From: Aurantibacter aestuarii
Lineage (GTDB): Bacteria > Bacteroidota > Bacteroidia > Flavobacteriales > Flavobacteriaceae
Length of the DNA: 64,000 nucleotides
Assembly: GCF_003008425.1 (NCBI RefSeq)
Contig: NZ_PXOQ01000009.1
Location: 565,501-629,500, forward strand
Reading direction: 5' to 3'
Every line of letters starts with the position of its first letter. Within the stretch, counting starts at the first letter, position 1. A program made the position numbers and the translations under genes. This document shows positions 18,581 to 27,579 of the stretch, piece by piece. Under the pieces are notes generated by a model that was not told where the DNA came from, searched no databases, and worked only from the letters and a program-made list of their open reading frames with translations.

Positions 18581-20278
18581 ATGAAACACTTAGGTCTTAT
18601 AACTTTATTAGCAATTCTACTATTTGGCTGTAATGCTCAGAATACCTCTAAAAATCAAAATATAAATAAACCATCGGAACAACCTAACATTGTTTGGATT
18701 GTTACAGAAGATATTAGTCCTACGCTTTCATTTTATGGAGACTATACGGCTAAAACACCAAATTTAGATGCTTTAGCAAAAGAAAGTATGATTTATGATA
18801 ATGCATTTGCAGTCGTTGGTGTGTGTGCTCCTACACGTTCTTCAATTATTACGGGAATGTACCCAACCAGTATAGGTACCATGCACATGCGTACAGGTAA
18901 TGATGTCATGTCATGGGGAAAACGTGAATACCAAAATAAAGAAGAAACAGGACGTTTAGATTTAAATAATGAACCTATTCCTCAATATTCTGCCGTTATT
19001 CCACCACATGTTAAATGTTATACCGAATATTTAAGAGCTGCTGGTTATTATTGTACTAATAACCAAAAAACCGATTACCAATTTGCTGCGCCAATAACGG
19101 CATGGGATGAAAATAACCCAAAAGCGCATTGGAGAAATACTCCAATAGGAAAACCATTCTTTTCCGTTTTCAATATTAACACGACGCATGAAAGTCAGCT
19201 TTGGAAAAACAACGATTTACCTCTAACTGTAAACCCAGAAGATGTAACTGTACCTCCATACCTACCAGATAATTTAGAAACAAGAAAAACAATTGCAAGA
19301 CATTATAGCAATGTAGAATTAATGGATGCGGAAGTGGGAGAATTTATTAATCAGTTAAAAGCAGATGGTTTATATGAAAACACAATAATCTTTTTTTATA
19401 GTGATCATGGCGGCCCGTTACCTCGTCAAAAACGCGAGATTTACGATTCTGGATTAAAAGTACCTTTTATGGTAAAACATCCAAATGGAAATAAAGGTAG
19501 AACAGATGAATTAATCTCTTTTGTAGATCTAGCACCAACCATGCTAAGTTTAGCAGGAATAAAAGCACCAAAGCATTTAGAAGGGCAGGCTTTTTTAGGT
19601 ATCTATAAACATAATAAGCAAAGAGACTATGTGTTTGCAAGTTCTGACCGTTTTGATGAGTTTACAGACCGCATAAGGGCAATAAGAACTAAAGATTTTT
19701 TATATCTTAAAAATGATTATCCAGAAAAACCGAAATATAAAGATGTTGGTTATAGAAAAAATATTTCTATGATGCCTAAGTTTTTAGAATTAAAAACGGA
19801 AGGTGAACTTAACAAAACCCAGGAAATATGGTTTAATACCAAAACTGTTGAAGAACTTTATGATGTTTCGAAAGATCCACATAATTTAAATAATCTTGCA
19901 CAAAAATCAGAATACAATGCGGTATTAAAGGAAATGAGGCTGCAATTAAAAGATCAACAGGAAGTGTCTCCAGATTTAGGTAAAATGTTTGAAGCCGAAG
20001 TGGTTGAAACTATGTGGCCTAAAAATGAACAACCTATAACGTCTCCCGTGAAAATATCACAAAGGAATCAATTAATACACCTAACAAATCAAACTGATGG
20101 TTCTTCTATAGCTTATTTGTTTTCAGATAATCCAGATATAAAGTTCGATTATGATTTAAATTGGCAATTATATACTAGTCCCATTTCTAATACAGCAACC
20201 CATAAATATCTTTATGTTGTTGCAGAAAGAATAGGTTTTAAAACCTCTGATATGCTAAAAATAAATCTGAAGAATTAA
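18581..20278 (+). CDS. S1 family sulfatase 5 (CxPTR type), lipoprotein
   Basis: A 565-residue lipoprotein sulfatase (ILLFGCNAQ). The active-site motif is VCAPTRSSIITGMYPTSIG, with the formylglycine Cys at residue 82. The Thr in place of the usual Ser is a known variant of C-x-P-S/T-R and is common in the heparan-N-sulfatase-like S1_8 branch. The following HMRTGN also fits that branch. NIVWIVTEDISPTLSFYGD is the N-terminal metal site and YSDHGGPLPRQKR the distal one. A C-terminal extension of about 70 residues (from PVKISQRN) forms a probable beta-rich appendage that is not part of the catalytic core. It is the last gene of the operon, followed by a hairpin. Confidence 0.94.
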   Translation: MKHLGLITLLAILLFGCNAQNTSKNQNINKPSEQPNIVWIVTEDISPTLSFYGDYTAKTPNLDALAKESMIYDNAFAVVGVCAPTRSSIITGMYPTSIGTMHMRTGNDVMSWGKREYQNKEETGRLDLNNEPIPQYSAVIPPHVKCYTEYLRAAGYYCTNNQKTDYQFAAPITAWDENNPKAHWRNTPIGKPFFSVFNINTTHESQLWKNNDLPLTVNPEDVTVPPYLPDNLETRKTIARHYSNVELMDAEVGEFINQLKADGLYENTIIFFYSDHGGPLPRQKREIYDSGLKVPFMVKHPNGNKGRTDELISFVDLAPTMLSLAGIKAPKHLEGQAFLGIYKHNKQRDYVFASSDRFDEFTDRIRAIRTKDFLYLKNDYPEKPKYKDVGYRKNISMMPKFLELKTEGELNKTQEIWFNTKTVEELYDVSKDPHNLNNLAQKSEYNAVLKEMRLQLKDQQEVSPDLGKMFEAEVVETMWPKNEQPITSPVKISQRNQLIHLTNQTDGSSIAYLFSDNPDIKFDYDLNWQLYTSPISNTATHKYLYVVAERIGFKTSDMLKINLKN

Positions 20279-20317
20279 AATAATATCATTTATTTTTTTT
20301 AAATTCTTAAAATAAAG

Positions 20318-20347
20318 CCTTTAAATTAAACTATTTTAAAGGGTTTT
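20318..20347 (+). terminator. Possible terminator after the PUL enzyme operon
   Basis: CCTTTAAA and TTTAAAGG form an 8-bp stem around a 9-nt loop, followed by GTTTT. It lies 39 bases after sulfatase 5 and 88 bases before the next gene. The T-run is short, so the call is moderate. Confidence 0.5.
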
Positions 20348-20435
20348 ACGATTTTTAAACCCTATCTGACAATAAACCAACCACTAATTCACATTAAAAT
20401 GTGAACTTTATTGCTTTAACTATAACGTTGTAATT

Positions 20436-22151
20436 ATGAAATTAAAATTCCTTTTCATCCTATCACTTCTTTTAGCTTTTACAATTTCTTGCGAGGAAGA
20501 TGATGAAACTATTGATGGGACTGGTACTGTAGAATTTACAAATACTAATTTATTTGAAGTAGAAAATGCAACAGCTCCATTGAATGTAAACATTGGAATT
20601 GACACATTCAATCATAATGGAGGTAGTATAAATGTAAGTATTTCAGGTGCTACTTACGGTACAGACTATACAACCAATCTAGGAAGCGATGAATTTAGTT
20701 TATCTATAGAAAAACAAGGCTTAGTAGGCTCTTTTAATATACAACCTTTAGACAATAGCATATTAGAAGGTACCAAAACACTTACTATTACAATTACTGG
20801 TGTATCTGGTGCTTTAGCTGTAGGAGAATCAAACACCTTAACGTTCTCAATTTTAGATGATGAAGCACCATCAATTGGAGTGGTAAATTTCGCAAATGCA
20901 AATACAACTATTCAAGAGAATGCAACAACAGCGACGACAATTAATATGCCATTTATAAATGAAAGTTCTTTTGGAGGTACAATTACATTAACAGCTTCTG
21001 GTGATGCTGTTTTTGGAACTGACTATACTATTGCAGGTCAAACTTCATCAGATTTTGTTTTAACAGTTCCAGCTGGCGCTACTTCTGCAAGTTTTGACAT
21101 TTCAGCAATTGACAATACCACTTTTGATAATAATAAGACAGTAGTTTATACTATAAGTGAAGTAACCGGAAATCTTTTATTAGGATCTACATTACAAAAT
21201 ACAATTGAAATAAATAATGATGAGGCACCTCCATTTCCATTATTAAATTTTGATATGGCGTCTGCAACGTATAATGAAGATGCTGGTACTGTAAATATTG
21301 CTTACACATTATCTTATGCTACAACCGCAAGTACCGACATAGAATTAACCACAAGTGGTACAGCTAATAATACCGATTTCAATTTCTCAGGTAGTACAGC
21401 AAATCCTTACAACTTTACAATTCCTACTGGAACAACCACTGGTAATGTAAGTATATCTATTGTAGATGATACTTCCATTGAGCAAAATGAAACTGTTATT
21501 GTAAATATTACAAATGTTACGGGTGGTGCAATCGTGGGACCAAACGCACAACATACTATTAATATAACAGATAATGATTTTGTGCCTTTTAACTATTTAG
21601 AAACATTTGAAACAGTAGCAGACTTGGATGCCGCCAATTTTTCAGCTGAAGTTTTAGCGACCCAAAATCTTCCGGACAACAAACTATTTAAGTATAATAA
21701 CAATGCAGGTAAATATGCAGATGTTAATGATGTAACACAAACATCTGATACAGGTTTAGTAGTCTTTTATAATATTACACAAGATGGCCCAGGTGAAATT
21801 GATAATGTCGTCATTACACCACAAATGGCTTATACTGGAAATTCTAATTTTCAAGTAGATATAGCGTATAGCCAAGCTCCAAATTTTAACAACGCTAATG
21901 TTACCTTTTATTATTCACAAACTTACAACCCTGCAAATCCATGGAATGAAGCAGATTGGACAGTTATAGGCAGTGAAACTGCAGCAGATATGAATAATGA
22001 TGGGTTTGGTACAAATGTATATAAAAGAAAAAGTATGAATATTACTTCTACTGGTTCTTTTTATATCTCTGTGAGAGTAAAACAAACTATTGATAACACG
22101 TTTTCAAAAACACAATGGAGATTAGATAATTTTAGAGTAGACTCTATATAA
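20436..22151 (+). CDS. Calx-beta repeat surface lipoprotein
   Basis: A 571-residue lipoprotein (signal FTISCEEDDE). Three Calx-beta-type domains follow one another (about 30-142, 143-264, 265-378). Each has the acidic turn near its end (FSILDDEAP, IEINNDEAP, INITDNDF) and the internal FGTDYT or YGTDYT signature. The remaining 190 residues form a beta-rich domain beginning YLETFETV and ending WRLDNFRVDS, resembling choice-of-anchor or DUF5017-like surface modules. No enzyme motif is seen. It starts 157 bp after the PUL and is co-oriented with it, so a role as a surface glycan-binding or scaffold protein of that locus is possible but unproven. Confidence 0.8.
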   Translation: MKLKFLFILSLLLAFTISCEEDDETIDGTGTVEFTNTNLFEVENATAPLNVNIGIDTFNHNGGSINVSISGATYGTDYTTNLGSDEFSLSIEKQGLVGSFNIQPLDNSILEGTKTLTITITGVSGALAVGESNTLTFSILDDEAPSIGVVNFANANTTIQENATTATTINMPFINESSFGGTITLTASGDAVFGTDYTIAGQTSSDFVLTVPAGATSASFDISAIDNTTFDNNKTVVYTISEVTGNLLLGSTLQNTIEINNDEAPPFPLLNFDMASATYNEDAGTVNIAYTLSYATTASTDIELTTSGTANNTDFNFSGSTANPYNFTIPTGTTTGNVSISIVDDTSIEQNETVIVNITNVTGGAIVGPNAQHTINITDNDFVPFNYLETFETVADLDAANFSAEVLATQNLPDNKLFKYNNNAGKYADVNDVTQTSDTGLVVFYNITQDGPGEIDNVVITPQMAYTGNSNFQVDIAYSQAPNFNNANVTFYYSQTYNPANPWNEADWTVIGSETAADMNNDGFGTNVYKRKSMNITSTGSFYISVRVKQTIDNTFSKTQWRLDNFRVDSI

Positions 22152-22178
22152 ATAATAATTAATTAAATAAATAATACA

Positions 22179-22517
22179 ATGAAAAAAGTACTTTTTACCC
22201 TTTTATTAGTTTTTGGACTATCAGCAATTAGTTTAGCTCAGTCTGATAAAATGAAAGAAAAAATAAATGAAAAAATTGAGAAACTTAATCAAGAAATAAT
22301 GGATGGAGATGCTAGTCAATCTCTTTCAGAAAGTCAAAAAGAAGAAGTTTTCAAAATAGAATTTAATAAACTTAAAGAAGTTAGAGCTGCAAAAAAAGCA
22401 AATAGTTCTAAAGAGGATATTAAAGATATTCATAAAAAATATGGTAAAATTCTTTATCAAGAAATTTTAACGAAAGAACAGAAAAAAGCCCGTAAAAAAG
22501 GGAAAGCAAAAGAATAA
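22179..22517 (+). CDS. Small secreted helical Lys-rich protein
   Basis: A 112-residue protein with a clear signal peptide (MKKVLFTLLLVFGL ... SLAQ). The mature part is almost entirely charged and helical (KMKEKINEKIEKLNQEI ... KKARKKGKAKE), with no Cys. I do not recognise a family. It is located 27 bp after the Calx-beta lipoprotein and 23 bp before a T9SS-exported protein, so the three are probably co-transcribed. The short charged helices superficially recall periplasmic Spy-like chaperones, but no signature supports that. Confidence 0.75.
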   Translation: MKKVLFTLLLVFGLSAISLAQSDKMKEKINEKIEKLNQEIMDGDASQSLSESQKEEVFKIEFNKLKEVRAAKKANSSKEDIKDIHKKYGKILYQEILTKEQKKARKKGKAKE

Positions 22518-22540
22518 TTTTAATTAAAAACCGATCAATT

Positions 22541-23947
22541 ATGAGAAAAATTACATTTTTAGCAGCTTTTTTAGTTGCAATTTTTACAATTAACGCCCAA
22601 AATGCGCCATTAACCAATGGTACTTTTGATGCAGATATTAGCGGTTGGGTTGGGAATAACACAACTCCTGTCTGGAATGCTGCAGAAGGTAATCCTGGTG
22701 GAGCATTAGAATTTCAAAGTACGGCAAATAATAACCGTGTAAATACAAACCCTAATGTTGCTCCATACGATGGTCCAGGTGACTATACTTTATCATTTGA
22801 TGTTAAAGGTACTTCTGGAACAGTTATAAGACCTGCTCTATTTCAAGGTACTGGAATTAACGGGACTGATATTACTATCGCGGCAGATAATACTTGGGAA
22901 TCGCATACAGAAACTTTCACAGGGTTAACTGCAGATCAAATGAACATACGTTTTTTTGGAAGGCCTAATGGTGTTGCAACACCTGTAACTTATTTTATTG
23001 ATAATGTAACTTGGGTAAAAGTTCCATGTGCAGGTCAAGAAGTAATTGCTGCAACAGATGGTGCAGGTACAAATGTTATAACTGCCCCTCAAGGTTGTTA
23101 TAATACAGGAGACATGGTAGAGTTTACTGCAACTCCGGCTTGTGCTAACTTTACATTTAACGAGTGGGTTGTAAATGGTGTTCCTTCTGGTAATATGAAT
23201 CCTTTTAACTATACTGTAGGAACTGTTGATGCTACCGTAACAGCTACATTTAATCCAGTAACTCCGGCGCCAGATTTAAATTTTGATACCGATGCAGAAC
23301 TTGCAAATTGGACAGCTAATGGAAATGCTATTGAAACTGTTAGTGGTGATGACATTTCGATTGAAATTACTGGAGGTACTCCAAAAATAACGTACAACTG
23401 TGCTTTAGCTCCAACAACTTGGAATGTTAATGCTTGTAGAATTACTTATACAAATAATACAACTAATACGGTTATAAGAGTTAAACACACTAATGCTATT
23501 AGCGGTGGTGATAATTATGTAAATGAAACTATTACTCCTAACGGAACAGGAACTGTTGTAATTCCTTTAAATAATACAGAGTTTGTAGATAAAGTAGAAT
23601 TAACAGAGATTTTAATAAGAAATGCTGGAAATACAGATGCTTCAAATGGTATTATTGTATTCGATTTTATAGAATTTTATAATGAGCCTTCATTAAGTGT
23701 AGATAGTTTTGATAAGACTTCAGGGTTTACATTATATCCAAATCCTGCAAATAGCGAATTAAACTTTTCTAATCCTAGTGTTATATCTCAAGTAACTGTT
23801 TTTGACATTACAGGTAAACAAGTAATAAAGTCAAAGCAATTAACTAATGGCAAACTAAATATATCAACTTTAACAACTGGTGTTTATTTAGTCAAAATTG
23901 TAGATCAGAATAATTCCTCTACGACAAAAAAATTAGTCAAAGAATAA
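22541..23947 (+). CDS. T9SS-exported protein with carbohydrate-binding-like domains
   Basis: A 468-residue protein with a signal peptide (ending TINAQ). Domain 1 (about 22-160) begins APLTNGTFDADISGWVG and has the CBM4/9-type jelly-roll pattern, including a closing YFIDNVTWVKV. Domain 2 (about 163-245) resembles an InlB-type bacterial repeat (DMVEFTATPACANFTFNEWV). Domain 3 (about 247-388) is another beta-sandwich opening FDTDAELANWTANG and closing VFDFIEFYNEP. The last 75 residues are a type A T9SS C-terminal domain (FTLYPNPANSELNF ... GVYLVKIVDQ), so it should be moved through the outer membrane and anchored outside. No catalytic motif is visible. A role in holding polysaccharide is inferred from the domains and the adjacent PUL. 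A strong terminator follows. Confidence 0.85.
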   Translation: MRKITFLAAFLVAIFTINAQNAPLTNGTFDADISGWVGNNTTPVWNAAEGNPGGALEFQSTANNNRVNTNPNVAPYDGPGDYTLSFDVKGTSGTVIRPALFQGTGINGTDITIAADNTWESHTETFTGLTADQMNIRFFGRPNGVATPVTYFIDNVTWVKVPCAGQEVIAATDGAGTNVITAPQGCYNTGDMVEFTATPACANFTFNEWVVNGVPSGNMNPFNYTVGTVDATVTATFNPVTPAPDLNFDTDAELANWTANGNAIETVSGDDISIEITGGTPKITYNCALAPTTWNVNACRITYTNNTTNTVIRVKHTNAISGGDNYVNETITPNGTGTVVIPLNNTEFVDKVELTEILIRNAGNTDASNGIIVFDFIEFYNEPSLSVDSFDKTSGFTLYPNPANSELNFSNPSVISQVTVFDITGKQVIKSKQLTNGKLNISTLTTGVYLVKIVDQNNSSTTKKLVKE

Positions 23948-23953
23948 ATTTAT

Positions 23954-23990
23954 AAAGAGTCACTTCCCCCCAAAAAGTGACTCTTTTTTT
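23954..23990 (+). terminator. Intrinsic terminator
   Basis: A 12-bp perfect stem (AAAGAGTCACTT with AAGTGACTCTTT) has a 9-nt loop of mostly C, followed by TTTT. It lies seven bases after the T9SS protein and ends the 20436-23947 unit. Confidence 0.92.
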
Positions 23991-24046
23991 ATTCTGATTT
24001 CATTTTAAACTACTTACGTTTTAATTTATTCCTCCTAAATTATTTT

Positions 24047-25498
24047 ATGAAATCGAACTTATTAATTTTAATTTTTAGCTTATCTAGCTTAATTTGTTTA
24101 AGTCAAGTAGGTATAGGAACTACCACTCCTGATCCATCTGCTATACTAGATATTACTAGTACTGACAAAGGAGTCTTAGTGCCTCGCGTAAGCTTAAATG
24201 ATGTCACGGATATTTCTGTAGCCACAGCTACAATACCTAACCCTACAGATGGTTTATTGGTTTGGAACACAAACGCCTCAACTATTGGTGGTACTGGTAT
24301 TGGTTTTTATTATTTTTTGGGTACCCGTTGGTTACCAATAACTAAGCAAAATAATACCTTAGATCAGGCATATGATGAAACAGGTGCTGGTGCTGGACGC
24401 ATCATTACCGCAGATGCTGGAGCTGTAAAAATTGCTGGTACTGATGGTTTCTTTGTAACAGGAACCTTTGGATCTGGAACAACTATTGAGGAATCAGGTG
24501 CGGGAACACGGATGTTTTTTAATCCAAGAAAAGCTGCCTTTAGAGCTGGATTCGTAAATGGCGCACAATGGAACGATGCAAATGTAGGTAACTATTCATT
24601 TGCTGCAAACAGAAATAATATTGCATCTGGAGCGATGTCTTTTGCGGTTAATGATGGAAATATTGCTTCTGGAAATAATTCTGCTAGCTTTGGTAGAGAC
24701 AATATTTCTAGTGGTTTAACTAGTTTCTCTACGGGTGCAGGTAACACTGCTTTTGGTGAAAATTCGTTTGTTGGAGGCTCAGGCTCTAGTGCATTAGGTA
24801 ATAATTCGGTTGCTTTTGGCCAATCTAATGTCGCTAATTCTTTTACTGAAGTAGTATTAGGAAACTATGCTACTATTGGTACTTTGTCTAATGTAAACAG
24901 TAATACACAATTTTTTTCTACAGACAGGGCTTTAGCAATTGGAATAGGTACTTCTACAACTACTAGAAAAAATGCTTTAGAAGTTTTTAAAGATGGTAGA
25001 GTAAGGATAAATGAAGCATATACACTACCTACTACAGATGGAAATAATGGACAAACCTTAGTTACCGACGGTGCTGGAAATGTTAGTTGGAGAGATGCTA
25101 ATAACTCAGCAATCGTTTCCTTAACTTTATTTGCAACAAATACAACCTACAACCTTACAAGTTCTACCACAACTTTAATCCCTGGAGTTGAAAGTGGAAT
25201 TGTTCCTTCTATCTATGATACCAATGGTAATTTACAGGTTAAATTGGTAATACGTTATACGGCTTCAACAGGAACTTCACAGTTTAGATTAAGAGCTAGA
25301 GATGGCGTAAACACCATTTTTCCAATAACTTTTACAGATGCTAAAACATTTACAGGAACTACTACTGGCGGTATTGCCCAAAGTGGATGGTTAAACTGGA
25401 ATGCTGGAAATATTACTCCTTACGAACTAGCATTACAAGCTACTACAACGGGAAATTTCACAATAGAAAACGTCTATTTATTAGTACGTGCTCAATAA
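24047..25498 (+). CDS. Exported YadA-head/tail-fibre-like protein A
   Basis: A 483-residue protein with a signal peptide ending LICLSQ. It starts with VGIGTTTPDPSAILDI, the flavobacterial motif of proteins carrying trimeric fibre-like folds. Residues about 180-280 hold repeated SFA/NIASG/NSVAFG units of roughly 14 residues, as in YadA heads and phage tail fibres. A connector INEAYTLPTTDGNNGQTL, typical of pre-peptidase-style fibre ends, leads into a C-terminal beta-sandwich of about 130 residues (TLFATNTTYNL to VYLLVRAQ). There is no membrane anchor or T9SS tail. Function is unknown; an adhesin or extracellular fibre is a reasonable guess. The neighbour 12 bp downstream is a paralogue. Confidence 0.75.
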   Translation: MKSNLLILIFSLSSLICLSQVGIGTTTPDPSAILDITSTDKGVLVPRVSLNDVTDISVATATIPNPTDGLLVWNTNASTIGGTGIGFYYFLGTRWLPITKQNNTLDQAYDETGAGAGRIITADAGAVKIAGTDGFFVTGTFGSGTTIEESGAGTRMFFNPRKAAFRAGFVNGAQWNDANVGNYSFAANRNNIASGAMSFAVNDGNIASGNNSASFGRDNISSGLTSFSTGAGNTAFGENSFVGGSGSSALGNNSVAFGQSNVANSFTEVVLGNYATIGTLSNVNSNTQFFSTDRALAIGIGTSTTTRKNALEVFKDGRVRINEAYTLPTTDGNNGQTLVTDGAGNVSWRDANNSAIVSLTLFATNTTYNLTSSTTTLIPGVESGIVPSIYDTNGNLQVKLVIRYTASTGTSQFRLRARDGVNTIFPITFTDAKTFTGTTTGGIAQSGWLNWNAGNITPYELALQATTTGNFTIENVYLLVRAQ

Positions 25499-25510
25499 TA
25501 TCGCATTGTT

Positions 25511-27025
25511 ATGAACTTTACTTTTAAATTTTACATTGCATTAGCGACTATAACCATATCTTTAAACCTTAATGCTCAAAATAAAGTAGGAATTAATACT
25601 ACAGATATTGACGATAGTGTTATTTTAGATGTAACTTCTACTGATAAAGGGTTACTGATACCTAGAATTAATCTTATTTCAGTCTTCAATACTACGACCC
25701 CTATAAATACTCCGGAAATAGGATTAATTATATGGAATACAAATGCATCTGTATTAAATGGTAATGGGGTTGGTTATTATTATTATAACGGATTACAATG
25801 GACTAAATTTCAAAACCCAAGCACATTAGATAAAGCGTATGATTCAGGAGGACCAGGAAACGGACGACTAATTTTTGCTGATGCATCTGCTGTAAAAATA
25901 ACAGCAACGGACGGTTTATATATAACTGGAACATTTGGGTCAGGAGTCAATATAGATTCTGAAGAATCTGGTGCAGGAACGCGATTGTTTTTTAATCCAC
26001 GAAATGCAGCTTTCAAGGCAGGAAGCACTTTAGGTCCTACTTTTTCTGCAAATGAAAGTAGAAATTATTCTTTTGGTTTTGGATTCGATATTGAAACCAG
26101 ATCTGGTAGAGGTTTTGCTGCAAATAATGAGACTGCAACCAATACTCAAGGGACCAATGCTAGTGCTTTTGGCTATTTAAGTGAAGCAAGACAAAACTCT
26201 TCATTTGTAACAGGAACCAGTAATTTTTCAACACAGAATAACTCAATTTCTTTTGGTAGCAATAACAACACAAAAGGTAGAAGTGGTTGGGCTTCAGGAG
26301 ATAATAATATTGCCGAATCTGTAGGGGAAATTGCTTTTGGAACTTATGCTAAACAATATCCCCGATTTAATCAAAATGAAGATGATGCAGATCCATCAAA
26401 TGATGATATGGATAGCCATAATGAAAATCACTCAGCAGACAGAGTATTCGTTATTGGAAATGGTAACAGTATTGTAAGTAATAATGCAATAGAAATTTGG
26501 AAAACTGGAGTTATTGAAATTAATGAAGCATATGAAATTCCTATAGCTGATGGGGCATCAAATAATATCATACTTACTAACGGTTCAGGAATTGCTAATT
26601 GGCAAACTCAAAATAATATTGTAGATCCTTACACTCATTTGCAAATGTTTACTTCAAGTACACCATATATTATGAATAATACAGGAGCAAATACAGATTT
26701 ACCTAATTTTGATTTAGGTGTTATACCTACTGTATTTAGCGCTTTAGGAAGTTTAGAAGTAAGAATGATAGTCTATTATACTAATAAAGCAGGAAGCATT
26801 CCAACCTTAAGAGTAAGAGCTGATAACGGGATTTTATCTACTAATATTTTAGGAGCTGGAACCTTTACAGATTTTCCACTTTCTGGAACAAATGGAGTTA
26901 TAGATACTGGATGGAGAAACTGGAATGCAGGTATAACACCTTATGAGATCCATTTAAATGGATCTGTATCCTCAGGATCATCATTAAGTATTCAATCTGC
27001 TTATTTACTTATAAAAAGCCGCTAA
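25511..27025 (+). CDS. Exported YadA-head/tail-fibre-like protein B
   Basis: A 504-residue paralogue of the preceding gene with a signal peptide ending NLNAQ. Shared landmarks are VGINTTDIDDSVILDVTSTDKGLLIPRI, a middle region of NxxxFG/NNSISFG repeats, INEAYEIPIADG, and a C-terminal beta-sandwich closing SAYLLIKS. It carries an extra acidic insert (NEDDADPSNDDMDSHNE) before the connector, which may bind calcium. The pair is a tandem duplication, 12 bp apart and presumably one transcript. The stop codon directly abuts the stop of the convergent gene at 27026. Confidence 0.75.
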   Translation: MNFTFKFYIALATITISLNLNAQNKVGINTTDIDDSVILDVTSTDKGLLIPRINLISVFNTTTPINTPEIGLIIWNTNASVLNGNGVGYYYYNGLQWTKFQNPSTLDKAYDSGGPGNGRLIFADASAVKITATDGLYITGTFGSGVNIDSEESGAGTRLFFNPRNAAFKAGSTLGPTFSANESRNYSFGFGFDIETRSGRGFAANNETATNTQGTNASAFGYLSEARQNSSFVTGTSNFSTQNNSISFGSNNNTKGRSGWASGDNNIAESVGEIAFGTYAKQYPRFNQNEDDADPSNDDMDSHNENHSADRVFVIGNGNSIVSNNAIEIWKTGVIEINEAYEIPIADGASNNIILTNGSGIANWQTQNNIVDPYTHLQMFTSSTPYIMNNTGANTDLPNFDLGVIPTVFSALGSLEVRMIVYYTNKAGSIPTLRVRADNGILSTNILGAGTFTDFPLSGTNGVIDTGWRNWNAGITPYEIHLNGSVSSGSSLSIQSAYLLIKSR

Positions 27026-27385
27026 TCAATTCAATTTGGTCGTACATCCACCAATTCTAAAGCAAGTTTCCGTACCTAAAAACATAGGATCACCATGTTT
27101 TTCACTCCAAAATCCTTCAAACACATCTTTAGTTAGACATTTATAAACAGCAACACCTTTAAAAACTTTATTTAGGTCATTTTTATAATTAAAATTAATG
27201 ACGAGAATTTGATTCTTAAAAAACCCAGTACCATATTGTTCCTGCTCGTTATTTATAAGCCATTTAGCTTCTATTCTATTTGTGGCATCTAAGGTCAATG
27301 TTAATTCTCCTTTATAATTCAAATTCGTACTATCTTGGTTGGTGCCTTTAATTTGAAAAGTTCCGGTAATATCTTCTATAGTCAT
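27026..27385 (-). CDS. Small beta-rich conserved protein, unknown function
   Basis: A 119-residue protein without a signal peptide or membrane segment. Alternating short strands (GTFQIKG, GELTLTL, IEAKWLI, YGTGFFK, ILVINFNY, FKGVAVY, VFEGFWSE) suggest a single beta-barrel resembling lipocalin-like fibrin-type sheets. Two Cys close to the C-terminus (ETCFRIGGC) are notable. I do not recognise the family. It is convergent with the fibre-like gene pair, and its last base abuts their stop. Confidence 0.65.
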   Translation of the reverse strand: MTIEDITGTFQIKGTNQDSTNLNYKGELTLTLDATNRIEAKWLINNEQEQYGTGFFKNQILVINFNYKNDLNKVFKGVAVYKCLTKDVFEGFWSEKHGDPMFLGTETCFRIGGCTTKLN

Positions 27386-27420
27386 CCTATTAAATATTAA
27401 TACACATGGTTTTAAAATAT

Positions 27421-27448
27421 AAAAAAAGTCTAATCGAAATTAGACTTT
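27421..27448 (-). terminator. Intrinsic terminator for the 26-residue peptide gene
   Basis: On the minus strand, AAAGTCTAAT pairs with ATTAGACTTT (10 bp) around a 4-nt loop, and the stem runs into a tract of seven T. It lies 33 bases beyond the peptide stop codon and upstream of the start at 27385, so it insulates that gene. Confidence 0.85.
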
Positions 27449-27481
27449 AAAAGTTGAACTTTATTTTAAATAAGATTTTTA

Positions 27482-27562
27482 TTATAAACAAGCACAGATT
27501 AATAATGCGCCTATTAATAAAAAACTTAGCTGTAAAACAAATACTCTAACTTCTCTTTTCAT
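27482..27562 (-). CDS. 26-residue hydrophobic small protein
   Basis: An ATG-to-TAA frame of 27 codons. The peptide starts MKREVRVF, is hydrophobic through its centre (FLLIGALLI) and ends with Cys-Ala-Cys-Leu. This is a charged N-terminus followed by one possible membrane helix. A perfect TAnnTTTG box (TACATTTG) begins 18 bases upstream of the ATG and an intrinsic terminator lies downstream, so a transcript of about 150 nt is well framed. The promoter-terminator framing is the main evidence. It could instead be a small RNA with an incidental frame. Confidence 0.55.
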   Translation of the reverse strand: MKREVRVFVLQLSFLLIGALLICACL

Positions 27563-27579
27563 AATTACTATTTTTTGCG

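Noticed and set aside
24560-24880. Repeated short units suggestive of a CRISPR array
   Set aside because: The repeats are at protein level within an open frame and are degenerate at DNA level. They encode YadA-head-like units.
24047-27025. Prophage tail-fibre genes
   Set aside because: Signal peptides are present and no other phage genes are near. Fibre-like folds also occur in flavobacterial surface proteins.
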